Shown here: positions 12,041-23,200 of the stretch, piece after piece | Numbering within the stretch: position 1 is the stretch's first letter | Layout of the letters: the number at the start of each line of letters is the position of its first letter | Assembly: GCA_030762935.1 (NCBI GenBank) | Contig: CM060895.1 | Location: 79,740,001-79,804,000 of the forward strand | Direction: 5' to 3' | Source of the DNA: Hymenopus coronatus | Taxonomy: Eukaryota; Arthropoda; Insecta; Mantodea; Hymenopodidae | Length of the DNA stretch: 64,000 nucleotides | Made by a program: the position numbers and the translations under genes | Notes under the pieces: model-generated | Databases searched by the model: none | What the model was told of the DNA's origin: nothing | What the model saw: the letters and a program-made list of their open reading frames with translations, nothing else

Positions 12041-13290
12041 CTTCGATTGTCCTCAATCCGTCATTTCCTTCACTCGCTCACCCTTTCCATTCTATGTAAC
12101 CTACAAAGAACCTATCCTATATATACTTATAAAACAAATGCCACAAAGGTTTTCCTGTGCCATCTATGTAGTGCAAAAGATTCATCATAAAATATAAGCC
12201 GCTACTTTCAACTTTAAGCATCCTCAAAGGCGTTGCAAATATCTTAGAACAAATAAGAAACATTACATTACATTCGAGAACACTGTGTCACGAAGATTAC
12301 TGATCACAATGGCAAATTAACTTGTGTTTTAAGTCCTATATCATCATCAGTCCCTCGGTTTCGCTTTCGTCCCTGAAAGACGCTAACCAGGACGGTCATC
12401 CCCGGCTTACAGGTAAAGAATGTTCATTTCCTTATGTTTCACTGCTTGGACGCGACAATTTCCAGGTTGCTTGTCGGGTACCTAAAGTTGTAAACAACAG
12501 CTTATATTTGGAGCATGAATTTTATACCACATAGATGTTGCATGGGAACTTTTGAGATATTTGCGATATCATTAAGTATTATTTTTGAGTGTAAAGCCGG
12601 CAATAGACCCCTTTTTCTGAGGCTAATAATAAACATAATTATGCTGTAAGTAAAACGTTTTCTGTTTCCGGCAGTTCCTTATGCTCGTTATACTATCAAA
12701 TTTATTTCAGACTCCACAGGCTGTTCCAAGAAATTAAGGTTATATAATTTTATTTATATTTATGTTAATATCTGAAATAGAATGTAGATAGATCAAAGTT
12801 AGTCAGACATTTTTGATGAAATAAAGAGTAAGGATAATTTTTCCACTTGTTTTACATCTGAATAAGCAACTAACTTAATTTGCAATAAATCAATCCCACA
12901 TTGTCTGGGATTGGGCCTGGGACGTGCGACTGTGACGCCATAAATGGGAAAATACTTGGTTCTTTATGCACAAACAACATACAACAGAGAAAAGCGTGGA
13001 TGCATCTGCGAACCAAATTCAAAGCAAAGCCTCAAAAGCCAATGGTAGCCTGGCAGTAACGTTATTAAATATAACTTCCTAAAGCCACGTCCGAAAATAG
13101 CGTGGGTTTGCTTAGTCAGTCTGCGACAAGTTACAAGATGAAGTAGTTCTGTTAGGGGCAGATTCGGTATATGAAGTGGCACACACATTTGCGGTAAAAC
13201 CTTCAAATATGTAACATAGATATTAAGCACAAAGTCTGCAAGTTTATGTGAGGTCGAGGGAATATAAACCTATTAGCAGAAGAGGACGAT
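12041..13290. other. No gene recognised
   Basis: Two modest open frames (12322-12534 plus, 12964-13230 minus) have no domain I recognise and no splice or codon pattern that persuades me. Confidence 0.45.
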
Positions 13291-14534
13291 CGGCTGGTAT
13301 GTCCCGGGCCTCACACAGATATGCGCCACTAGGTCATTTAGACGGTAGCATCGTATAGTTTAACTCTAGACTAACTTGTATCCATAGTTGCAGGTCCATA
13401 GCTTATTTTGTTTTTGAATGACAGTATTTTAAACACGACAACTTAAGATTTGTCACGAAAATGGAGGATTTGGAAAAAAGAGCAGTGACTAAGTACTTCC
13501 ATTTGAAAGGCTTAACGCCTAAAGAAATCAAGGAGGAAATTGACAGTACACTGAAAGACTCTGCCCTTTCATATTCAATGAGTGTGTTGCAGAGTTTAAA
13601 ATGAGAGGTACGAGTACTAATGATGAGCCTCGCTCTGAATGCCCTCTAGAAGTGACAACTCCAAAGATCATTGAAAAAATTCATCGTTTAGTACTGGAAG
13701 ACCGCAGATCAAAGTTGTTTGAGATAGGCTTTAGGCATATCAAAAGAGCGTTGCAGGTAATATTTTAAGTAATATTTTGGGCTTTCACAAGGTATGTGCA
13801 AGATGGGTTGACACCTGATCAAAAATTGCAAAGGAAATTGTTTCTGTTAAGAATGTGGAGCTCTACCGTAAAAATTCCAGTGAATTTTTGAGACGGGTGA
13901 AACTTGGATACATCGCTACACTCCAAAAAGTAAATCACACTCAAAACAGTGGATTGCGCCAGGTGAAGCAACTCCAAAGACAGGCAAAGTCAATTTTGTC
14001 AGCTAACAAGGTTATGGCGAGTGTTTTCTGGGATGCACAGGGATCTATTTTTATTGATTACTTGGAAAATGGTAAAAGTATCACTGTTGACTACAAAGTA
14101 AGCTTACTGCAACGTTTGAATGAGGAGGTGAAAAGAAAAATGCCTCATTTGACAAAAAAAAAAAAAAAAAAATCTTCCATCACGACATTGATCCGGCCTA
14201 AACGTTCAGGCATTGCAATGGAAAATAAATGTGCGAATTAAAGTTGAAATTGCTTGAACATTCAGCCTATTTGCCAGGTCTAGCACCCAGTGGCTACCAC
14301 CTGCTTCCAAAGCTCAAAAAATTTATTGAACGACGAAGATTATCACAGCAACGAGGAGATAATTGATGCGGTAAAAAGCTATTTTGAGAACCTTGATAAA
14401 TTGCACTACAGAGATGTTTTCATTAAATTAGAACACCAATATTACAACTGTAATAGCTCTTCTGAAGATTATGTTGAGAAATAAGGCAACTTTTTTAAAT
14501 GCTCTTTCATTGAGAGGCCCGAGACTATCAGCCG
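13291..14534 (+). mobile_element. mariner-family DNA transposon, inactive
   Basis: A 1.24-kb element bounded by imperfect terminal inverted repeats. The left starts CGGCTGGTATGTCCCGGGCC; the right, read inverted, starts CGGCTGATAGTCTCGGGCC. The usual mariner length is about 1.3 kb with one transposase gene, and here the decayed gene spans 13461-14484. The TA duplication expected beside the ends is not obvious, so the outer bases may have mutated or the true ends lie a few bases out. Mariner moves by cut and paste; this copy cannot, having no intact transposase. Confidence 0.9.
13461..14484 (+). pseudogene. mariner transposase, broken
   Basis: The N-terminal helix-turn-helix region is clear from 13461 ('KYFHLKGLTPKEIKEE') but stops at about 13600. 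Further pieces follow: 'VLEDRRSKL' near 13690, 'SSEFLRR' near 13875, 'KVMASVFWDAQG' near 14010, and the C-terminal 'SNEEIIDAVKSYF' to 'DYVEK' ending at 14484. Mariner transposases use a DD34D triad. The first-Asp block survives only as 'ETWIH' in another frame at about 13906, with the Asp codon apparently deleted. The second-Asp block ('FHHDIDPA') lies just after the A run at 14154-14172, which shifts the frame. Several stops and at least four frameshifts confirm a pseudogene. Confidence 0.9.
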
Positions 14535-15962
14535 ACGCTAACATGATTATGTTTTTGGAACCTCTAGGGTTGGTGGTGAATAAATCTAAATATTTGTATC
14601 AGAGTTCGAGGATGAGGTGATCTAGTATTTGCAGTTTTTTCGCTATTTTCTTAAGTTAAGTTCTGATCTTCCTCTACCCTTGGCCCTACCCGAGTAGGTG
14701 GTTTGATGTAAGGAAAGAATATCGCACTTAAAACTTAACCTACGCAATTATACTTCTTGTTGCCATACAACATTATCTGATTAGGAGTAATACTGCACTA
14801 ATGGTTCACTTAAAAATATTGAACACAATGACATTATGCATTATCTAACTTTTGCTTTATGGAAAAAATACCAACAAACTTGCAAGTATTTCCTGTTCGA
14901 TTCTTTAAACTACAAAATCACTCTCGCTGCTCTTACAAACGCGAGAAATTATGATTAAACCTCAACACTTTAAATATGTTTTAATCGCGAATTAAGAGAA
15001 CCCGAGTCAAAGCTCTTTTGAACACTGTAGTGAAAGTTCGTGTTTTGGGAACATGACCCTGATGATACAGTCCTCGCAGCATTCCTTGCTTGCGGCATAA
15101 ATTAAATGAATATCAGTTAATCCAGCATATGTAAAGCTGTGTAAAAGAACGTTTACGACTGAAATGTTCCCTCGTTCCTCGCTGTGAGTGCAGGTTGGCG
15201 GTGTGCAAGTTGTACTAAACACAGCTGACCTTTCGGTAATATATATGTAAACACATATAGACATGACACAGGATTGCTCAAAACATATTTATAGCCCGAA
15301 ATGTTTGCTTCATTTATGACAACATTATTATTAGTAGAAAAAATAAGATACACTAATGTGTTATATGCATTTTCTCTATTGTCAAATATGTGCACATATT
15401 CACCTCCCACTCCGTATATTTAAATAATCATGGGCGGGAAAATTAAGGCCTTTGAAGCGGTAATGTGTTGCCCATACATTAACTGTAATTTAAAATGTAT
15501 TATCACAGCGTTTAATATATGAGTGACTACAACAAAAATCCTTACGTGACAGATTTGTTTCCATCATTAAAACTACGAGAAAATTTGGGATTGCTGAGCA
15601 GACATTTACTCGGAAAACGCGAATCTTCGTAAACTCCTGAGAGTGTAATTGCTGACTTAGCTACAACTTTCACTGCAAACGTCATATGACGTAACTATTA
15701 CCCACACCCACACATCTACAAACTTCGCAGAGAACTTCAAAGATGCCTTACTGGAGCTACAAGTCACTTGCCAACACAGAACATCACAGAATTTTGATCT
15801 ATACTGTCCACACACCCAAGCGTGTGTGTGTGTACTCAAGCGCTTTAAAACAAGCATCTCAAACTCTCTAATGTAGCCTATATGGAGAAATTAGAGGGAG
15901 GTAGTATAATAAAACTAACTGAAATGTTTCAGCAAATTTCCGATTTTCTATTAGTTTCTTAA
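14535..15962. other. No gene recognised
   Basis: A+T-rich. The small open frames at 15007-15410 and 15657-15857 overlap each other in different phases and carry no motif. Confidence 0.5.
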
Positions 15963-16297
15963 TCGGCTTACCCTCACCGTATGTGTAGGACTGACACCCC
16001 CTTACGACTTACAAGCCAATGCCTAGGGGTCAAAGCCGTCGGGGAGACAACGGCACGAAACCACAGAATGGAGAGCATGTTACGAGGGGTGAGCTCGTAG
16101 TCAGACATGAACATGAAGTGGATGATATAAGGTGATATTGGAAAAATTGGTGGAATGAGTGCGGGGAATACCGGAGAACCCGGAGAAAACTCGCCCAGAC
16201 GCCGCTTCATCTACCACGAATCCCATATGTGGGAGGGGGGATCGAACCCGGTCCGCCTAGATGGGAGGCGAGCGGTCTAACTACGACGCCGGCGTAG
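15963..16297 (-). mobile_element. SINE A2 (long form), nearly full length
   Basis: On the minus strand a tRNA-like head (16230-16297) has 'GCCTCCCATCTAGGCGG' and the B box 'GGGTTCGATCCCC'. Next come the 'CGGGTTTTCTCCGGG' body and the long-form tail, whose end (15963-16010) reads inverted as 'cctaggcattggcttgtaag ... cagtcctacacatacggtga'. This is one of the most complete long-form copies in the window. Confidence 0.8.
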
Positions 16298-16384
16298 AAA
16301 TTACTATAAATGTGTACAAGCCAGATTCCTAAAATTGGTTCATTTGTTTTCTATCTACTAAAACTTTGATGTGATTCATTCACT

Positions 16385-16962
16385 GGTTTTTCTCTACCTG
16401 AGCTGCAAACTTCGTACACGGTATTATTATTCTTCTATCTGCTTCAGCTATTTCAGATAAACATTAGCAGAAATGGTGCTATTAATTAGTTACTTGTAAG
16501 CAGAAGCTAAAGCTATAGTCAAATGTTTTGAAAGCTGTCGCTATGCGATTGATATTATAACTCAAGGGGCAGGAGTAAAACAAAGGAAATAGGATAACGG
16601 ACTTCCTGATTGAGAAAAGTATAAGCATTTTAAAGCTAAAACAAATAGCAAGGAATATTTGAGAAATGTTTAGCCCCACACGGAGTTTACATGTCTGTGT
16701 AGTAAGTTTTTGTTTATATGTTACGGTTAACTAGTTATGCAAAAGTCATGCAGAATATTTCAAAGTCATTTTTGAAAATATAAACGTTTTCAAATATTTT
16801 CCACTTAGAGGATAGTTTGGGATGAAGGGATTTTCTTAAAAATCTTCGTGACGCATCTTTGAAAGAAGTAAACCTAAAGACAAAAATTGGTATTTAACGC
16901 CCTTCCTTTTTTGAATTATACTGTCCATAAAGACACATACGGACCTTTTTCTAAAAATGCTT
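16385..16962 (-). repeat. REP1K copy, minus, lacking the palindrome end
   Basis: Begins 'tttctctacctgagctgcaaac', includes 'tcttcgtgacgcatctttgaaag' and 'gacacatacggacctttttctaaaaatgc', then breaks off where an oppositely oriented copy begins. Confidence 0.8.
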
Positions 16963-17700
16963 CCTTACATAACACATAGGTAGAGAAAGTATTGCACACC
17001 ATCCAAAAATTTGATAGTGATACTTCACAGAAAATATATGTTTTAGGGTACCTTGTATCCAAAAAATACATTTTTAACAAATGCTCCGTGTGTGTGTGTC
17101 AGTGAACACAATAAATAAAAGGATGCAACACGAACATTTTGAGAAATATTCCTCCAACCGAAACTACTCTTTACATCGAAAAAATTTCGAAAACTTTGAT
17201 TTTATCACAAATGGTTCTAATGATTATTAAATATATTTAAGTGGCAAAAAAATGTATACCTGATTTTTTTTTTGAGAATAGACGCTGAAGACCCCTTAAT
17301 TCTCGATGATTTTTTCTGAAATTTGCATGACTGGTAAACCATAAGAAATATACAAAAACTTACCACACAAAAAATGTAGATCTCATCAAAACATAGATTT
17401 TGGTGAAGTTGACCAGTTCCGAAACATTCCTTGCTATCGGTTTCAGTTTTAAAAACTTATCTGATACGGGAATTTATAAACTCCTGACCATCCTTAGATA
17501 CGGATTTCAACCACATAGCAAGCTTTTAAAATATTGACTATCGCTTTAGTCTTATTATTTACAAGGAGGCAACTAATAAGACCATTTCTGCTAATGTATA
17601 TATTGATTAGCATGAAGTACATAAAAAAAAAGCTTTCTTAAGAATAATTTGCAACAGAGATGAAGAGAAATTCATGTAAATGGAACATATCAAATATTTT
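16963..17700 (+). repeat. REP1K copy, plus
   Basis: Starts within the right half of the palindrome ('cataggtagagaaagtattgcac') and ends 'gaagagaaattcatgtaaatggaacatatc'. Back to back with the previous minus copy. Confidence 0.85.
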
Positions 17701-17850
17701 ATTCAGGGGACATACATTTATTTGTGGTGAAATTTAGGATTCGAATTTATGGGTGGGACACAATTACTTCTCTACTTAATATGTAAGTGCATTAATCATA
17801 TTTTTTTAGTACATTTCATGAGCCTTGTCAGTACTCCGGCGCTATATTCC

Positions 17851-18905
17851 TTTTTACTTTCTCTACACGTAGTATGCACATAGTGTATAGAGGAAGTATT
17901 ATATTCCACCCAAAAATTCGATACCGAAATTTTTGGATTCAGGTGGATGTTTCAGGTCCCCCTGAATCCAAAAAAAGCATTTTCAGAAAAAGGGCCGTGT
18001 GTGTATGTGTGTGTGGACAGCTTAGTTCAAAAACGAAAAGACCGTGGAATACCAAACTTGGTATTTAAGTTTGGTGTCTTCCAAGAATGTGACAAGATGG
18101 TTGTCAAGAAAATCCCCTCACCCCAAAACTACCATTTACATGGATTTTTTTTCGAAGATTTTTCTTTTCTCAAAAATTACTAACGATTTTGATTAAAATG
18201 TCGTATGTTAAAGATACTTCTCTGACAAATAAAATGAATATTTTGAATTTTCTGGGAATAGTCTCTGAAGTCTACTTTATTCTGGATGCATTTTAAGAAA
18301 TTTTGCTTACCTGCTAAACCGTAAGAGATGGACAAAAACTTACCATACAAAAATGTAGAGCATTTCAAAACACACAATTTATGTTATATTCATTTTTTTC
18401 GTGGAGTTTAATGTTTTTGAAATATTCCTTGTTGTTGGTTTCAGCTTTAAAAAAAACATTCTTTTCTCGCACAGCAATTTGTCAACTCCTGTCCATACAA
18501 ACAAAGAACTTCAGTCACATAGCAACCAGTTTTGACTATCACTTTAACCTATGGTACTCCTTTATTTCGCTAAATAGAAACATCCGTTTTTTAACAATAA
18601 TTTGTTGCAGAGATGTAGAGAAAGTCCTGTGTGGGCCGTGCAGTGGCCAAGTGGTTAGACCATTCGCCTCTCACCTAGACGGCCCGAGTTCGATCCCAAG
18701 CGACCGCATGCGAGATTTATGGCGGACAAAGCGGCGCAGGGGCGGGTTTTCTCCGGGTTCCCCCGCCATGGCATTCCACCTGTTCTCCATCTTCATTCCA
18801 TGTATCACCAGTGTCATCGCCTGCGGTGCCTTGGAAGCAAGAGCAGGCGTTAAACACTATCAAAAAAAAAATGTCTTGTGAATGGAACACATCGCACATT
18901 TTATC
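17851..18905 (+). repeat. REP1K copy, plus, interrupted by a SINE
   Basis: Palindrome end at 17851-17895, GT block at 17996-18025, then all shared blocks to 'gagatgtagagaaagtcctgtg'. The last bases resume after the SINE as 'cttgtgaatggaacacatcg'. Without the SINE it is about 0.8 kb and is one of the better copies for building a consensus. Confidence 0.9.
18632..18872 (+). mobile_element. SINE A1 with target-site duplication
   Basis: Full-length short form of SINE A: tRNA-like head with A box (AGTGGCCAAGTGGTTAGAC) and B box (GAGTTCGATCCC), 'GCGGGTTTTCTCCGGG' body, and the tail 'GGCGTTAAACACTATC' plus an A run. It is flanked by GTCCTGTG (18624-18631) and GTCTTGTG (18873-18880), an 8-bp duplication with one difference. 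The duplicated bases belong to the host REP1K copy, so the SINE is the younger insertion. Confidence 0.9.
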
Positions 18906-19092
18906 CATTTTTTAATTTTCCCAACATATTTTTTTTCTATTTGTTTACCTTTTTGCTTCTAATACACACAAATATAAACATTTAGAAACACACAAGCAGC
19001 CTTATTCAAGGCGGGACTCGAACCCATGATCCCCTGCGCCACGAAACACCAAAGCGAGGCACTTTAGCAATGTCATGGGAACCGGCAAGTAC
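18906..19092 (-). mobile_element. SINE G (tRNA-derived, minus)
   Basis: The minus strand gives a tRNA-like head with the B box 'GGGTTCGAGTCCCGCC' (about 19010-19030), an ACACAC-rich stretch and a T/C-rich tail. The same family interrupts SINE A2 at 28.27-28.53 kb. Confidence 0.65.
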
Positions 19093-19131
19093 TCAGTACA
19101 GGGATATATTAGTTAATATGTGTGTGTGTGT

Positions 19132-20190
19132 GTATATATATATAAAAGGAAGTCGTGTTAGTTGCACTAATTATAACTCAAGAACGGCTGAACCGATTTG
19201 GCTGAAAATCGGTGGGGCGGTAGCTTAGAACCAGGAGATGGACATTCAATTTTTTTTTATCCCGTTTCCGTGGGACGTGACATAAAACGTGGTATAACAA
19301 AACACAACAAGCAGAAAAACGAAGCATGTTTTAGTCAAAACATCAGTCTAACCGTTCATTTGTTAAAAATGGTATAAAAAACACAACTGACAGCTAAACG
19401 TAATGTTGTCAATGGTTAAGTATGGTTGAAAATTTGACAATTAGAAATTTTGAAGTTGACCGGTTGATATGTTTGTTTCTAGTTTCTAACGAGATCATTG
19501 GTTCATTGCATTCATTCAATTCTTTTGACTGTGTAACAAATGAAGATGAAGCCACCAACTAACCAATTGAATGTTTAAATTCCTTGGATGTGCCTGGCTT
19601 GCCACCGCACAATTTACGACTAAAGGTAGGCTCATTAGTAATCATGCTTCGAAACATAAACCAACCAAAATTGTGCAACGGAACGCGTTTTGTGGTAAGT
19701 AAATTGATGAACAACGCGATTTTAGGCGACGATACTCAAGGAAAATTCGAAGTTGAGGAAGTTCTCATTCAGAGGATCCCGATGATCCAAACCGAATTGC
19801 CGTTTGAGTTTAAACGACTTCAATTTACGATCCGTCTTGCATTCGCCATGACCATTAATATATCACAAGGTCAATCCTTGAAAGTTTGTGGTCTGAATCT
19901 AGAAAATCCACGTTTTTCCCCATAGTCAATAATATGTGGCATGTTCACGGGTCGGAAGACCATCTGCGTTATTTCTTCTTGCGCCTGATAATAAAACAAG
20001 AAATGTCGTCTATCACAAGGTGCTTCACTGAAGAGTGCAACCCATGCACCAAAATAGTGGCCAATAAATAATCATTAAACTACTTGATTTTTGTATTTAT
20101 ATTATACTAATAAAAATTGAACTTAATAAAATCCAAAATCTGCTCATTTATTGCCTCTAAGGTGGAAGAAATTTCGCCGGGTCAGCTAGT
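19132..20190 (+). mobile_element. Helitron, non-autonomous, both ends visible
   Basis: Rolling-circle transposon of about 1.06 kb. The 5' end follows a GT/TA run and reads 'TATATAAAAGGAAGTCGTG' then 'AACTCAAGAACGGCTGAACC', a 5' signature common in arthropod Helitrons. The 3' end is GGGTCAGCTAGT, with the diagnostic CTAG followed by T at 20186-20190. Helitrons insert between A and T without target duplication. Of the usual large Rep/helicase protein only the helicase C-terminus remains, so it depended on a relative for movement. Confidence 0.85.
19530..20010 (+). pseudogene. Helitron helicase (PIF1-like) C-terminus, broken
   Basis: The C-terminal portion of the Helitron helicase: 'CVTNEDEATN' then a stop, followed by the open stretch 19584-19925 with 'LPPHNLRLKVGSLVIMLRN' and 'LCNGTRF'. 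Next come 'LPFEFKRLQFTIRLAFAMT' with 'SQGQSLKVCGLNL', the conserved last SF1 helicase motif. After 'ENPRFSP' a stop and frame change remove the final segment. The Walker A and B motifs and the Rep nuclease are absent. In an intact element this DNA helicase unwinds the donor strand during rolling-circle transposition. Confidence 0.9.
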
Positions 20191-20604
20191 ATGATATAAG
20201 TTTCAGATACCAAAACCTTCCTTATATTGTATGCTGCCGTTTCCCCTTGTTCTGCTTACTCAGATATAAATCATTAGAAACGTTGCGGAAGTTATGAAAC
20301 TCGCCTCGGTTCTCCTTAATTCATAAACCCTTTATAGCTTCATTTGTTGTGGTTATGCAGCCCTCGGCTGTCCTGCTCTGTCAGCCCGTCAAAGCAGGAA
20401 AAGCAACTCGTGTGTGAAACTGCAGTGGGAACTCGACGTATGTTCACACATAGACAGCCTATGGCTGTTGATTCCTCGGTACCGGCGTAGTGAAGTTTCC
20501 CATAAAAGCATTACTTTATTTTCCTGTTCAGTAATTTTATGGAAAAACGTTTTCTAGAACCACAGGAATATAACGTCTACTGAAAGCTATGTACGCAGTG
20601 TCTG
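20191..20604. other. No gene recognised
   Basis: Single-copy-looking sequence, without coding or repeat signal. Confidence 0.45.
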
Positions 20605-21330
20605 GTATGTATATGTATGAATGTATTTATTTTCTCTCAATTGGGTACTGCCCGTTGCCAGAGTTAAATGTATAAAATTCACTTACAACAATAATCTTGG
20701 AGTTAAATTAATAATAGTAATACAACTAACATACTATATGCATATGTTTTTGAAATACCTAACTACTTATTAGTCAGCATATACTGTCTCAATTACCAGT
20801 ATGTCTCTAACAGTTACTATGAAATCTCAACATTAATAGCTATAGAATAGTTCTTGAGAACTTGAATTACTTCAAAATATTTTCTTTAATTAAATATCTT
20901 ACATTTATTCTCTTTAAATTATCCTTAAACTACTTTAAGGTCAGGCAGCTGCAGGCAATTCATTCCATTCTTCAATGGTCCTATTTTCCTATTTCGGTTA
21001 TGTATTTCCAACCTTTAATTTTATACAAATGATAGTTTCATCCGCAGTATGTCGGATTTTCTAACCTCTTTCTAACGTCCACCCATGCATTTAAACCAGT
21101 ATAAGCTTTAAATAGTGCCACTAACTTATCTCTTTTAAGCCTAACGTTTAGTGGCTCCCATTTATTTTCTTCGGCTTTCGTAATCCCAAAACCTTTACCT
21201 CATTTTATGAATTTTAAAGTCTTTCTCTGTATCTTTTCCACCGAATCAGTTTGATGAAACCTGTATGGGTCCCAGCATGCTACTCCATATTCCATAACTG
21301 GCAGTTCTGGGGTGCACCAATCGCGCCATT
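20605..21330 (-). pseudogene. Non-LTR retrotransposon (LINE) 3' end
   Basis: On the minus strand the end of an endonuclease/reverse transcriptase ORF is readable from 21330. 'MEYGVACWDPYRFHQTDSV' opens the region after the polymerase core; 'VEKIQRKTLKF', 'RRDKL'-like and 'WKYITEIGK' blocks follow. This pattern is typical of Jockey/CR1-type elements. The 3' untranslated part (about 20930-20605) ends in an 'ATTGAGAGAAAATAAATAC' tail, a plausible polyadenylated end. Stops break the frame. The 5' part is absent, as expected from incomplete reverse transcription. Confidence 0.75.
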
Positions 21331-21426
21331 TTCCCTACCTACTATTTCGTAGCACTCTGTTTAAATTATCTATCTACTTAATTTAAACTAAATAAATCTT
21401 TCCGTTCTATACATACAACGTAAGGG

Positions 21427-21689
21427 GTGTCTCCTCTGTGGTGTAATGGTTACCATGCTAACTTCATATAGCCAAGGTCACGGGTTCAAACCTGGTGGAG
21501 GACGATGGATTTTTTTCGGGCGTAAAATCCTTAGCATGGCTTCCTTCGTGGGTTCCGTGTCGTAGATTTACAGCACGTAAAAGAGAGGCGTCTGAGCAAA
21601 ATTAAGTGGTCTTTCACGCCCAGTATAGAATGGGACATTGAGAACCACAGCAATTAAAGAGCGTCCATAAATAAAATGCCATTCCATTT
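21427..21689 (+). mobile_element. SINE B, full length, with target-site duplication
   Basis: The best SINE B copy: pol III A box (GTGTAATGGTTACCATG) and B box (GGTCACGGGTTCAAACCT), body 'GGGCGTAAAATCC', 'CAGCACGTAAAAGA', 'CAGTATAGAATGGGAC', tail 'AGAGCGTCCATAAATAAAA'. It is flanked by CGTAAGGG at 21419-21426 and 21690-21697, an exact 8-bp duplication, so the insertion is comparatively recent. Confidence 0.92.
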
Positions 21690-22010
21690 CGTAAGGGTTG
21701 AGTATGCTGCCCACCTTCGTGCAAACATTGGAGAGCCCTGGCACTGACCCCCCCCCCCCATCACAAACTCGTGTTTGATGACGGGTGAATTGGATTGGTT
21801 CATGAGCGTCGAATTAAATAGAATATAGGTCTTTCCTTTCAAAAAGGAGAATTTTGCCCAAAATTCTATTTGTTAAAAGTATTACATTTTAATTTTTGTA
21901 GATTAAATACATACCCATATTTAATTTTTTGAAGGAATGTTAACTCTAGTGTTAAACCTTTTTGGAGGCTTATTTAAATAACTAATAATCCCTACACGTC
22001 TGGGTGTAGT

Positions 22011-22012
<2 letters not shown>

Positions 22013-22068
<56 letters not shown>
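22013..22068. repeat. (GA)n microsatellite
   Basis: About 27 uninterrupted GA units. The leucine-serine frame on the minus strand is an artefact of this run. Confidence 0.97.
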
Positions 22069-22070
<2 letters not shown>

Positions 22071-22454
22071 GGTAGAAGTGTGCTTGTCGCTTTGGTACCT
22101 CACAGAAACGTACGGTAGTCCTCCCTTTGGGTTGGCGAATCAAATTCCGACTTGCGAAAGCAGGAAAGAAGCTTCTTATTCTGATAGATAGTCTCTTACG
22201 AAAAACCCATGGAGAAAAGCCATTTGGTGGGAGCTTCCTGGGCAGAAGAAAAAATAATTTAATGTAAATAATACACAGTTATATGTAAAGCTTCAGACAG
22301 TGCTTGGCGGTTAAAAGAAAATGTAAATAACGTGAAGAGCTCCGTGTAAAATAAAATAGGCGAACGCTACTGGAAATAAATAAACTTACTTAAACGGGGA
22401 AAAGTATTCTTAGAAATTCTTGATTTCACTAACGTTCCAGGAATTATTGCTTTT
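22069..22454. other. No gene recognised
   Basis: A+T-rich, without coding or repeat signal. Confidence 0.45.
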
Positions 22455-22805
22455 TAAAAAGCACAAAAAATGTATACATTAAAACACACAATTTATGTTA
22501 TATACATTTTTTCGTGGAGTAGATCGTTTTTGAGATATTCCTTGTTTTTGGTTTCAGCTATGAAAAACTCATACAGGAATTTTTCAACTCCTATCCATAC
22601 AAACAAGGGAACTTAAGTGACATTTTTGACTATCACTTTAACTTATGGTACTCCCTCATTTAGCTTCTACTTACAAGGAAGCAAGTAATAAGACTATTTC
22701 TGCTAATTTTTTTCTTGATTAGCATGAAGAATAAGCTTTTTAACAATAATTTGTTGCACATATGTGGAGAAAGTCATGTGAATGGAACACATTAGATTTC
22801 TTCAT
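22455..22805 (+). repeat. REP1K fragment, plus, right half
   Basis: From 'aaaaatgtatacattaaaacacac' to the right terminus 'gtggagaaagtcatgtgaatggaacacattagatt'. It faces a minus copy across a 395-bp spacer. Confidence 0.85.
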
Positions 22806-23200
22806 TTTATTTCACATGGTTTAATGCAAGCAAAAACACATCTGACCTCTTTTATCCTTCTGTCTGCAGAAGCTTTGATTCCCGTCACATTCAAAGTGGC
22901 CGCTACGTGTGTGGAAATTAATGATAAGGATAAAGGAATCCTTTTCAGGAGTGAACACATTCTCCCCTATCAGCTTTAACGTGGGTTAAGCCAGAAGGCA
23001 AAAAGCGTGTGACAGTGAACACGGTATCCTCTCTCATCCTGTCCATATTGGAAATGTCTCTCGCGGCGGAAAAATGTCGGTTCTTTATATGCTACCGCTC
23101 AACAAGGCTAAAAGGGCACTGTTTATTAGACGTAATGAAAGAGAAGAGATTTTAGTGACAAGAAGGGGAGAAACACTCGTGGCGAGTACCGAGATTTATG
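22806..23200. other. Spacer between inverted REP1K copies
   Basis: Not shared with other spacers. Two short open stretches (22850-22979 and 23074-23286 plus) are G+C-richer than the surroundings but carry no motif I recognise. Confidence 0.4.

Noticed and set aside
21436..21510. tRNA gene on the plus strand
   Set aside because: Good pol III boxes, but the sequence continues as SINE B with a target-site duplication. Same reasoning for the heads of SINE A, D and G.
22806..23200. Coding core of a fold-back element between inverted REP1K arms
   Set aside because: The three spacers between inverted pairs share no sequence, so none is a conserved core.
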